DNA of 64,000 nt, taken from assembly GCF_001005295.1 (NCBI RefSeq), contig NZ_LBMK01000003.1:549069-613068 (forward strand). The letters are read 5' to 3'. A program made the position numbers and the translations under genes. This DNA is from Streptomyces yangpuensis (GTDB lineage Bacteria > Actinomycetota > Actinomycetes > Streptomycetales > Streptomycetaceae). This document shows positions 35,085 to 42,803 of this stretch, one piece after another; the stretch's first letter is position 1, and each line of letters starts with the position of its first letter. The notes under the pieces are model-generated. The model saw only the letters and a list, made by a program, of their open reading frames with translations, did no database searches and was not told where the DNA came from.

Positions 35085-36229
35085 GCGCGGTGCTGCTGGA
35101 CGCGGTGCGCCGACGGCTCGCCGAGAGCGGGGCGGAGCCCACCCCGGCGCGGGTGGCAGCGGCCCTGCGCGCACAGGGCAGGCTGTTGGGCGACGAGGAA
35201 GTGCTCGGCGCTGCAGCCGAGTTGCGTTCCGAACTGGTCGGCGCGGGCCCGCTGGAACCGCTGCTCGCCGATCCGGAGGTGACCGACGTACTGGTGGCGG
35301 CCCCGGACCGGGTGTGGGTTGACCGCGGCGGCGGGCTGGAGCTGACCGGGGTGACCTTCGCCGACGCGGGGGCCGTGCGCAGGCTCGCCCAGCGGCTGGC
35401 CGCCGTCGCCGGCCGGCGTCTCGACGACGCCCGGCCCTGGGTGGACGCCCGGATGCCCGACGGAACCAGGCTGCATGCCGTGCTGCCACCGGTCTCGGTG
35501 GGCTCGGCCTGTCTCTCGCTGCGCGTCGTGCGGCCGCGGGCGTTCACCCTGGACGAGCTCGTCGCGGCGGGCACTCTGCCGCCCGGCGGGCAGGAGCTGC
35601 TGCGGGACATGGTCGAGGCCCGGTTGTCGTTCCTCGTCTCCGGCGGGACCGGGACCGGCAAGACCACGCTCCTGAGCGCCCTGTTGGGGCTGGTGGGCCC
35701 CGGCGAGCGGATCGTCCTGGCCGAGGACTCCGCCGAGCTGCGTCCGGACCATCCGCACGTGGTGCGGCTGGAGACCCGGCCGGCCAATCAGGAGGGCGCG
35801 GGGCTGGTCACGCTGGCGGACCTGGTCCGGCAGGCGCTGCGGATGCGGCCCGACCGGCTGGTGGTCGGGGAGGTGCGTGGCGCCGAGGTGGCGGACCTGC
35901 TCGCCGCCCTGAACACAGGCCACGAAGGCGGTTGCGGCACGGTGCACGCCAACGCGGCCGCCCATGTTCCCGCCCGGCTGGAGGCGCTGGGGACGGCCGC
36001 GGGGCTCGACCGGGGCGCCCTGCACAGCCAGTTGGCCGCCGCGCTGACCCTCGTGCTGCACCTGGTGCGGGACCGGGCGGGGCGGCGCCGGGTGGCCGAG
36101 GTACACGTCCTGGAACGGGACCCCGCCGGGCTGGTGGTGACCGTGCCCGCGCTGCGGTGGGCCGCCCGCGGTTTCGTACGGGAGCAGGGCTGGGAGCGTC
36201 TGCGTCCGCTGCTGCGAGGTGCCCGGTGA
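35081..36229 (+). CDS. tadA: TadA-type secretion ATPase
   Basis: The 382-residue protein is a type II/IV secretion ATPase: Walker A SGGTGTGKTTLLSAL, Asp box LAEDSAEL, Walker B LVVGEVRGAEVADLL, His box GGCGTVHANAA. It powers assembly of Flp/Tad filaments at the cytosolic membrane face. Both ends overlap neighbours by 4 bp. Confidence 0.92.
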   Translation: MSAVLLDAVRRRLAESGAEPTPARVAAALRAQGRLLGDEEVLGAAAELRSELVGAGPLEPLLADPEVTDVLVAAPDRVWVDRGGGLELTGVTFADAGAVRRLAQRLAAVAGRRLDDARPWVDARMPDGTRLHAVLPPVSVGSACLSLRVVRPRAFTLDELVAAGTLPPGGQELLRDMVEARLSFLVSGGTGTGKTTLLSALLGLVGPGERIVLAEDSAELRPDHPHVVRLETRPANQEGAGLVTLADLVRQALRMRPDRLVVGEVRGAEVADLLAALNTGHEGGCGTVHANAAAHVPARLEALGTAAGLDRGALHSQLAAALTLVLHLVRDRAGRRRVAEVHVLERDPAGLVVTVPALRWAARGFVREQGWERLRPLLRGAR

Positions 36230-37110
36230 ACGCCGGGGCGGGGCCTGCGCTGCCGCTGTTCGCGGGGGTGCTGTGCGCGGGCGCCGCCGCCTGGGGGATC
36301 ACCGGATGCGACCGGGTGTCCCGGCGGGCCCGGGCGGTGCTGGCCGGGGGAGGCGGGGCGCTCGCCTGCGGGCTGCCGCGCCGGAAGCTGCTGCTCGGCG
36401 CCGTACGGGTGCGGGCCGTGCGGTGGAGGGAGTGGGCCTGCCTCGGTGCCGGGCTGGTGATCGCGGTCGTGGGCGGGTCGGTGCTGCCGCTGCTGGCCGG
36501 AGCGGCCGCGGTGCCCCTGGTACGGCGGTGGCTGCGGGCGCGGGCGCGTGAACGGGCCCGCAGCGAGCGGGCGGCCGAGGTGGTGGCCCTGTGCGGGGCG
36601 GCGGTGGGTGAGCTGCGGGCCGGTGGCCAGCCCGGGCAGGCGTTGATGGCGGCGCTGCGGCGGACGGCGGCGGGCCCCGGCGGGCCGGGTGCGGCGGAGG
36701 CGGGCGTACTGGCCGCCGCGGCGTTCGGCGGGGACGTGCCCGGGGCGCTGCGCCAGGCGGCGCGGGAGCCCGGTGCCGAGGGGCTGGCCGGGATGGCAGC
36801 CTGCTGGCGGGTGTCGGTGGACGGCGGGGCCGGGCTGGCCGCCGGGCTGGACCGGCTGGAGGGGGCCCTGCGGGCCGAGCGGGACCGGCAGGAGTCGCTG
36901 CGGGCCCAGCTGGCCGGGGCGCGGTCCACCGTGCTGGTGCTGGCCCTGCTGCCCCTTGTGGGCCTGTTGATTGGCACCGGGCTGGGCGCGGATCCGCTGA
37001 GGATCCTGCTGCACACCCCGATGGGGTGGGGCTGCCTGCTGGCGGGCGGGGTGCTGGAGGGGCTGGGGCTGCTGTGGTGCCGTCGGATCGTCGGGGCGGT
37101 GGAGCGGTGA
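36226..37110 (+). CDS. tadB: TadB-like inner-membrane platform protein
   Basis: The 294-residue protein has membrane helices near residues 8-22, 63-85 and 235-285 and a cytosolic helical region (VALCGAAVGELRAGGQPGQALMAALRRTA) typical of type II secretion F domains. GTG 36226 lies in the tadA stop (GTGA). It forms the platform together with TadC. It is shorter and more Ala-rich than classical TadB. Confidence 0.82.
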   Translation: MNAGAGPALPLFAGVLCAGAAAWGITGCDRVSRRARAVLAGGGGALACGLPRRKLLLGAVRVRAVRWREWACLGAGLVIAVVGGSVLPLLAGAAAVPLVRRWLRARARERARSERAAEVVALCGAAVGELRAGGQPGQALMAALRRTAAGPGGPGAAEAGVLAAAAFGGDVPGALRQAAREPGAEGLAGMAACWRVSVDGGAGLAAGLDRLEGALRAERDRQESLRAQLAGARSTVLVLALLPLVGLLIGTGLGADPLRILLHTPMGWGCLLAGGVLEGLGLLWCRRIVGAVER

Positions 37111-37883
37111 TGGCCGGCTTCTCCGTCCACAGGCTGGGGATCGTTCTGGGCGCGGCGGCCGTCCTGTGGATGGTGTCGGTGGTGGCGGGGCGGGTCAGAG
37201 CCCGCAACGTTCGGCGCAGGACCGCGGCGCTGCTGGGGGCGCGGCCCGGTGCGAGGGGGCCGGCGCTCGGCTCCGCGCTGCGGGGTGCGGCGGCGGTGTG
37301 GGTCTTCCCGGTCGGGGCGCTGCTGGCGGGCTGGCTGCTCGTCGGCGGGGTGGCCGGTGTGGCCGTCGGCTGTCTGGCGGCGGCCGGGGTACGGCGTCTG
37401 CCGGCCCGGCAGCGGCCGCCGGCCGGAGTGGATCCGCGGGAGGCGGAGCGTCAACTGCCGTTCGCCGCCGATCTGCTGGCCGCCTGCCTGGCGGCCGGCG
37501 CCGGGCCGGTCGAGGCGGCGGAGGTGGTGGGCGAGTCGCTGGGCGGCCCGGTGGGCGAGCGGCTCGCGAGCGCGGGTGCGGAGCTGCGGCTCGGCGGCGA
37601 ACCGGGCTCCGGGTGGGGGAGGTTGGCGGAGATACCGGGTGCCCGGGCGCTCGCCGAATGCCTGGAGCGGGCCGCCCGGACCGGGGCGCCCGCGGCGGAG
37701 CCGATGTCCCGGCTCGCCTCCGGGCTCCGGGAGGAACGGTCCCGCCGGGCCGGGGCCCGGGCCCAGCGGGCGGCGGTTCTCGTCACTGCACCGGTGGGGC
37801 TGTGTTTCCTTCCCGCATTTCTTTCGATCGGGGTCGCGCCGGTGGTGATCGGTATGGCCTCGGGACTTCTCTCCAACCCCTGA
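37110..37883 (+). CDS. tadC: TadC-like inner-membrane platform protein
   Basis: The 257-residue protein has helices near residues 8-26, 60-95 and 228-255. The middle F-domain core reads LPFAADLLAACLAAGAGPVEAAEVVGE and ends with RRAGARAQRAAVLVTAPVGLCFLPAFLSIGV. ATG 37110 overlaps the tadB stop in TGATG. Confidence 0.82.
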   Translation: MAGFSVHRLGIVLGAAAVLWMVSVVAGRVRARNVRRRTAALLGARPGARGPALGSALRGAAAVWVFPVGALLAGWLLVGGVAGVAVGCLAAAGVRRLPARQRPPAGVDPREAERQLPFAADLLAACLAAGAGPVEAAEVVGESLGGPVGERLASAGAELRLGGEPGSGWGRLAEIPGARALAECLERAARTGAPAAEPMSRLASGLREERSRRAGARAQRAAVLVTAPVGLCFLPAFLSIGVAPVVIGMASGLLSNP

Positions 37884-37930
37884 AGTCGCATTGACCACAC
37901 ATCAACAACGGAAATCCACTGGAGGTTGCC

Positions 37931-38128
37931 ATGAGGATCATCTGGTTTCGTGTACGGACGGCGCTCGCCGGTCGCGGCAGCGACGAGGGGATGTCCACTT
38001 CGGAATACGCCATGGGCACGATCGCGGCGTGCGCATTCGCGGCCGTTCTCTACAAGGTGGTGACGAGTGACGTCGTCGCCACGGCGCTTCAGTCGACCAT
38101 CGGGAAGGCGCTCGATGTGCCGTTCTGA
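37931..38128 (+). CDS. DUF4244 small membrane protein, pilin-like subunit
   Basis: The 65-residue protein reads SDEGMSTSEYAMGTIAACAFAAVLYKVVTSD: a short charged leader, then a Glu five residues into the helix (TSEYA), as in Flp pilins. It is the best candidate for the filament subunit of this Tad system (Rv3656c in mycobacteria). It follows tadC after 47 bp. Confidence 0.85.
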   Translation: MRIIWFRVRTALAGRGSDEGMSTSEYAMGTIAACAFAAVLYKVVTSDVVATALQSTIGKALDVPF

Positions 38129-38153
38129 GAAGAGGCACGGGCGGGGGCGGGGA

Positions 38154-38501
38154 ATGCGGGACCGGGGATATGTGACGGCGGAGGCCGCTCTGGTGATTCC
38201 TGCGCTGGTGCTCTTCGCGGCGTCGCTGGTGTGGGCCCTGATGGCGGCGGCCGGACAGATCCGGTGTGTGGACGCGGCCCGGGCCGGTGCCCGGGCCGCG
38301 TCCCGGTCGGAGCCGGCGGAGGTGGCGGTGGCGGCCGCCCGCGAGGCCGCGCCGCCGGGGGCGCGGGTGGAGCTGGAAAGGGTGGGCGACCTCTGGCGGG
38401 TCCGGGTGGCGGCGCCCGCGCCCGGGCCGGCCGGGATCCCGCTGCGGCTGGGCGCGCAGGCGGTGGCCCTCGCCGAGGACAGCGTGGGGCCGCCGTCGTG
38501 A
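38154..38501 (+). CDS. TadE-like pseudopilin
   Basis: The 115-residue protein reads MRDRGYVTAEAALVIPALVLFAASLVWALM, a TadE N-terminus with the conserved Glu after a short leader and a single membrane helix. The rest is a small extracellular domain. ATG 38154 follows a G-rich stretch; an earlier ATG at 38115 would overlap the previous gene. Its stop overlaps the next gene by 4 bp. Confidence 0.82.
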   Translation: MRDRGYVTAEAALVIPALVLFAASLVWALMAAAGQIRCVDAARAGARAASRSEPAEVAVAAAREAAPPGARVELERVGDLWRVRVAAPAPGPAGIPLRLGAQAVALAEDSVGPPS

Positions 38502-38839
38502 GCCGGGACCGGGGTTCGGCCACGGTCTGGGCGGCGCTGGTGGCGACGGTGCTGGGTGCGGTGTTCGCAGGGGTGCTGCTGCTCGGGCAGGCGGTCGTTG
38601 CCCGCCACCGGGCGGCGGCGGCCGCGGACCTGGCGGCGCTCGCGGCGGCGGCCACCTGGGCGCACGGGCCGGACACCGCCTGCGCCACGGCCCTCCGGGT
38701 GGCCCGGGCACAGGGTGCGGAGCTCGCCGGGTGCCACGTCGGCGGCGAGGTCGCCGAAGTGGCCGCACGGGTCGCGGCGGGCCCCTTCGCGCCGGAGATC
38801 CGGGCCCGCGCCGGCCCACCCCGCGACCCGCCCGGCTGA
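38498..38839 (+). CDS. TadE-like/Rv3654c-type secreted protein
   Basis: The 113-residue product begins VSRDRGSATVWAALVATVLGAVFAGVLLLGQ, a pseudopilin-like leader with helix, followed by an Ala-rich segment (HRAAAAADLAALAAAATWAHG). It belongs to the Rv3654c-like group ('helicase/secretion neighbourhood' TadE-like). It ends the Tad operon; there is no prepilin peptidase and no outer-membrane secretin in the window. Confidence 0.78.
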   Translation: MSRDRGSATVWAALVATVLGAVFAGVLLLGQAVVARHRAAAAADLAALAAAATWAHGPDTACATALRVARAQGAELAGCHVGGEVAEVAARVAAGPFAPEIRARAGPPRDPPG

Positions 38840-38922
38840 GGACAGCCCCGCGCACGGCCGCCCGGGAACCGGCGGACGGAGGGCCCCGCCGGGCAGGGCC
38901 GCCTACGACCCGTTTCGGGCCC

Positions 38923-38975
38923 GGCCGCGCTGGACCCCTTCCGGACACGGCCGCGCTGGAACCCCTTCCGGACAC
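38923..38975. repeat. Two-copy tandem repeat of 26-27 bp
   Basis: Units 38923-38948 and 38949-38975 (GGCCGCGCTGGACCCCTTCC type) differ by one inserted A. A third, partial unit follows at 38976-38982. It lies in the 247-bp gap between convergent tadE-like and helicase genes. Confidence 0.75.
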
Positions 38976-39086
38976 GGCCGCACGGGAGCCCTGGCACGGC
39001 CCGCGCGTCCAGGAGCCGCCGGCCACGGGCCCCGCCGGGCCAGGCCGCGGGTCTTCCCGGGCGCGGCCCAGGGGCGTAGAGGCTGG

Positions 39087-41561
39087 TCAGGGGGTGGACG
39101 GCGGAAGGTGTGGCGATTCGGACAGGAGGCGGGTGAGCAGGCGGACGGCGCCGCGCTTGTGGAGGGGGTCGTTGCCGTTGCCGCACTTGGGGGACTGGAT
39201 GCAGGAGGGGCAGCCGGCCTCGCACTCGCAGGCGGCGATGGCGTCGCGGGTGGCCGTCAGCCAGGCGCGGGCCGTGTGGAAGGCCCGCTCGGCGAAGCCG
39301 GCGCCGCCGGGGTGGCCGTCGTAGACGAAGACCGTGGGGAGGAGGGTGTCGGGATGCAGCGGCACGGACACGCCGCCGATGTCCCAGCGGTCGCAGGTGG
39401 CGAACAGCGGCAGCATGCCGATGGAGGCGTGTTCCGCGGCGTGCAGGGCGCCGCCGAGGATCTCCGGGTCGATCCGGGCCTCGTCGAGCTGGTCCTCGGT
39501 CACCGTCCACCAGACGGCCCTGGTACGCAGGGTGCGGGGCGGCAGGTCCAGCTTGGCCTCGCCGAGGACCTCGCCGGTGATCAGTTTGCGGCGCAGGTAG
39601 GAGACGACCTGGTTGGTCACCTCCACCGAGCCGAAGCAGAGCCGGGCCGAGCCCCACGGGATCTCGGTCTCGGTCTCCAGGACGGAGATGGAGGTGGTGT
39701 CGCGGGCCGTGGTGGAGAAGGGCGGGTCCGCTGCCTCCACGAGGGCCGCCGAGCCCTCCAGGTCCAGGTGCCGCACCAGATACGTGCGGCCCTGGTGGAG
39801 GTGTACGGCGCCCTCGTGGACGGCGGTGTGGGCCGCCCACTCGTCGACCGTGCCCAGCAGCCGGCCGGTGGAGGCCTCGACGATCTGCACCGGGCGGCCG
39901 CCGCCGCCGCCCCGGATGTCGGTGAGGTCCGAGGCCCGCTCGCGGCGGGTCCAGTGCCAGCCGGACGCCCGGCGGCGCAGCAGCTTGGCCGCTTCGAGCT
40001 GGGGGAGGAGTTCCTCGGTGGCCGGGCCGAAGAGGTCCAGGTCGGACTCGGTCAGCGGGAGCTCCTCCGCCGCCGCGCACAGGTGGGGGGCGAGGACGTA
40101 CGGGTTGTCGGGGTCCAGGACGGTGGCCTCCACCGGTTGGCGGAACAGCGCCTCCGGATGGTGGACCAGATAGGTGTCGAGCGGATCGTCCCGGGCGATC
40201 AGCACGGCCAGGGCGCCCTGGCCGGAGCGCCCGGCCCGGCCCGCCTGCTGCCACAGGGAGGCCCGCGTGCCCGGATAGCCGGTGATCAGTACGGCGTCCA
40301 GGCCGGAGACGTCCACGCCCAGCTCCAGGGCGGTCGTGGCGGCCAGCCCCAGCAGCTCGCCGGAGTGCAGGGCCCGCTCCAGGGCCCGGCGCTCCTCGGG
40401 CAGGTAGCCGCCCCGGTAGGCCGCGACCCGCCGGGGCAGGGAGCGGTCCACCTCCGCGAGCCGCTCCTGCGTGATCACGGAGATCAGCTCGGCGCCCCGC
40501 CGGGAGCGCACGAAGGCGACCGTACGGACGCCCTGGACCACCAGGTCGGTCAGCAGGTCGGCGGTCTCCGCGATGGCCGTACGGCGGACGGGAGCGCCCC
40601 TCTCGCCCCGCAGCTCGGTGAGGAGCGGGGGCTCCCAGAGGGCGAAGACCACCTCGCCGCGCGGTGAGGCGTCGTCGGTGATCTCGATCACGGGTACGCC
40701 GGTCAGCCGGGAGGCGGCGGCCGCCGGGTCGCCGGCGGTGGCGGAGGCCAGCAGGAACACCGGATGGGAGCCGTAGCGGGCGCACAGCCGCCGCAGCCGG
40801 CGCAGGACCTGCGCCACGTGGGAGCCGAACACGCCGCGGTAGGTGTGGCACTCGTCGATCACCACGTAGCGCAGGGCACGCAGGAAGGAGGACCAGCGCG
40901 GGTGGGCCGGGAGGATCCCGCGGTGCAGCATGTCGGGGTTGGTGAGGACGTGGTTGGCGTACTGGCGCACCCATTCGCGCTCCTCGACGGGGGTGTCCCC
41001 GTCGTAGACCGCGGGGCGGACGGCGTTGCCGAGCGGGGCGGCCAGGTCCCGTACGGCGCGCCGCTGGTCGGCGGCCAGCGCCTTGGTGGGGGCCAGGTAC
41101 AGGGTGGTCGCACCCCGCCCGTTCGGGGCCCGTGCGCCGTCCGCGAGCGCCGAGAGCACAGGGGCGAGGTAGGCCAGGGACTTGCCCGAGGCGGTGCCGG
41201 TGGCCACGACCACGGACTCGCCGTCCAGGGCGTGCTCGGCGGCCGCGGCCTGGTGTTCCCACGGATGGTCGATCCCGGCCGCCCGGATCGCGGCTACTAC
41301 ATCCGTTCGGATGCGGTCGGGCCAGACTGCATGACGGCCCTCCCGAGGGGGCAAGTGCTCCGTATGGGTGATGCGCGCAGAGCGGAAAGGCCCCCGTGAC
41401 AGGCGGTCCAGGACCGTGCCGGGGGTGGGTCGGGAGTCCGCGTCTGCCGTGGGCCGTCCGGGACCATGAGTGTTGGCCATCGGAACCGAGTGTGTCACCG
41501 GCGTGCGGGACAATGGTCGGAAGGCGTCGTGCGCGCCTGCCGGTAAGTGATTGAATGCCAT
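39087..41561 (-). CDS. DEAD/DEAH helicase with C-terminal DUF1998 zinc site (MrfA-like)
   Basis: The 824-residue helicase has Walker A-like VVVATGTASGKSLAYLAPVL, the DEAH-like VVIDECHTYRGVFG, ASATAGDP, and LITGYPGTRASLWQQAGRAGRSGQ as motif VI. Near the C-terminus four cysteines (CECEAGCPSCIQSPKCGNGNDP) form the zinc site of the DUF1998 domain. This architecture is that of MrfA in Bacillus, a DNA crosslink repair helicase, and of Rv3649. The partner nuclease MrfB is not in view. ATG 41561 is favoured from conserved N-termini; ATG 41480 is possible. It is divergent from bldG by 81 bp. Confidence 0.88.
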   Translation of the reverse strand: MAFNHLPAGAHDAFRPLSRTPVTHSVPMANTHGPGRPTADADSRPTPGTVLDRLSRGPFRSARITHTEHLPPREGRHAVWPDRIRTDVVAAIRAAGIDHPWEHQAAAAEHALDGESVVVATGTASGKSLAYLAPVLSALADGARAPNGRGATTLYLAPTKALAADQRRAVRDLAAPLGNAVRPAVYDGDTPVEEREWVRQYANHVLTNPDMLHRGILPAHPRWSSFLRALRYVVIDECHTYRGVFGSHVAQVLRRLRRLCARYGSHPVFLLASATAGDPAAAASRLTGVPVIEITDDASPRGEVVFALWEPPLLTELRGERGAPVRRTAIAETADLLTDLVVQGVRTVAFVRSRRGAELISVITQERLAEVDRSLPRRVAAYRGGYLPEERRALERALHSGELLGLAATTALELGVDVSGLDAVLITGYPGTRASLWQQAGRAGRSGQGALAVLIARDDPLDTYLVHHPEALFRQPVEATVLDPDNPYVLAPHLCAAAEELPLTESDLDLFGPATEELLPQLEAAKLLRRRASGWHWTRRERASDLTDIRGGGGGRPVQIVEASTGRLLGTVDEWAAHTAVHEGAVHLHQGRTYLVRHLDLEGSAALVEAADPPFSTTARDTTSISVLETETEIPWGSARLCFGSVEVTNQVVSYLRRKLITGEVLGEAKLDLPPRTLRTRAVWWTVTEDQLDEARIDPEILGGALHAAEHASIGMLPLFATCDRWDIGGVSVPLHPDTLLPTVFVYDGHPGGAGFAERAFHTARAWLTATRDAIAACECEAGCPSCIQSPKCGNGNDPLHKRGAVRLLTRLLSESPHLPPSTP

Positions 41562-41642
41562 TGCGGCAGCCAATCCCTCACCTACCTTCGGGTGGGGAGG
41601 CCCCTGGGGGGCGCCGCTCGATAGCAAGGTGCTGGAGGATCC

Positions 41643-41984
41643 GTGGACCTGTCCCTGTCGACTCGCACTGTCGGCGACCGTACGGTCGTGGAGGTCGGTG
41701 GCGAGATTGATGTGTATACCGCGCCCAAGCTGCGCGAGCAGTTGGTCGAGTTGGTGAACGACGGCAGCTACCACCTGGTCGTCGACATGGAGCGAGTGGA
41801 CTTCCTCGACTCCACCGGTCTTGGTGTGCTCGTGGGCGGCCTCAAGCGCGTCCGTGCGCACGAGGGTTCGCTCCGCCTGGTGTGCAACCAGGAGCGCATC
41901 CTGAAGATCTTCCGCATCACCGGTCTGACCAAGGTGTTCCCGATCCACACCTCGGTGGACGACGCCGTCAACGCCACCGACTGA
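41643..41984 (+). CDS. bldG: BldG anti-sigma factor antagonist
   Basis: The 113-residue STAS-domain protein reads MERVDFLDSTGLGVLVGGLKR; Ser57 in the DSTGLG motif is the phosphorylation site. The sequence is essentially that of S. coelicolor BldG (SCO3549), needed for aerial hyphae and antibiotic production. Its unphosphorylated form frees sigma factors from anti-sigma proteins. The start is GTG 41643 behind GGAGGA. Confidence 0.96.
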   Translation: MDLSLSTRTVGDRTVVEVGGEIDVYTAPKLREQLVELVNDGSYHLVVDMERVDFLDSTGLGVLVGGLKRVRAHEGSLRLVCNQERILKIFRITGLTKVFPIHTSVDDAVNATD

Positions 41985-42105
41985 CGGCTCCAGGCGGCCC
42001 CCGGAAGCCTCCGGGCAGCTGGGGGCCGGCAAGGAGAGCGGGGGTACCGGGCCAGGGATGGTCCGGCCCCTGTCAAGGCACGCCCGTAGTCCGAGGGGGA
42101 CGCGC

Positions 42106-42546
42106 ATGGCCACCGTTGAACTGCGCTTCAGCGCCCAGCCCGAACACGTCCGGACGGCCCGCCTGGTCGCGGCCGCCGTGGCGCGACGGGCCGGTGTGGA
42201 GGAAGCCGTCCTCGACGAGGTCCGCCTCGCCGTCGGTGAGGCCTGTTCGCGTGCCGTCGGACTCCACCGGAGCAACGGGCTGACCGCGCCCGTCCGGGTG
42301 GTGCTGACCGAAGAGGACAAGACGTTCTCCATCGAGGTCGGCGACGAGGTCCCCGGCCCGGACGGGATCCCGGCCGAGACCGTGTCAGGCATCGCCGCCG
42401 TCCAGGAATCCGACGGGGACACCGAGGACGAGATGGGACTCGCGGTGATCAGCGGGCTCGTCGACGACGTCGAGGTGACCAGTGGGGAATCGGGCGGGAC
42501 CATCCGGATGAGCTGGCCCGTCTCGGGAGCCTCCGACCTTCCCTGA
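42106..42546 (+). CDS. RsbW-like anti-sigma factor (GHKL ATPase)
   Basis: The 146-residue protein carries the N-box EVRLAVGEACSRAVGLH and a later DEMGLAVISGLVDDVEV, the short GHKL kinase fold of anti-sigma factors. It lies 121 bp after bldG, as SCO3548 does, and can be expected to phosphorylate BldG or bind a sigma factor. No sigma gene is adjacent, so its partner is encoded elsewhere. ATG 42106 fits the fold start. Confidence 0.9.
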   Translation: MATVELRFSAQPEHVRTARLVAAAVARRAGVEEAVLDEVRLAVGEACSRAVGLHRSNGLTAPVRVVLTEEDKTFSIEVGDEVPGPDGIPAETVSGIAAVQESDGDTEDEMGLAVISGLVDDVEVTSGESGGTIRMSWPVSGASDLP

Positions 42547-42590
42547 GATCCACCGCGCGCACCACCGCTCCTATCTTCCGATCTTTATCA

Positions 42591-42615
42591 AGGCCCTGCT
42601 GAGCAGGGCCTTTTT
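42591..42615 (+). terminator. Intrinsic terminator with U-run after the bldG operon
   Basis: A 9-bp stem (42591-42599 and 42603-42611) with TGA loop is followed by TTTTT. This E. coli-like form is rare in Streptomyces. The remainder of the gap to 42803 is AT-rich and likely holds the hppA promoter; I cannot fix its elements. Confidence 0.92.
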
Positions 42616-42803
42616 CATTTCCCTAGATCAATGAACATCCGTCAATGCCTTTGCCCCATTACTACTTTCGAGGGTAATGGAGTGACGCGATCTATTGCTG
42701 AGGAGCAGGAGCACGCCAATTGCGTTTCCTGCGCACTGTTTTGATCGGGGCGCGCTCCCTACAATCCGTCCACATCTTGAGCTCATCACGTCAAGGAGGA
42801 CGA

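Noticed and set aside
38089..41262. Minus-strand open frame of about 1050 codons overlapping the helicase and tadE genes
   Set aside because: It is an off-frame copy of the helicase gene with Arg/Pro-rich composition; the true helicase frame has all motifs.
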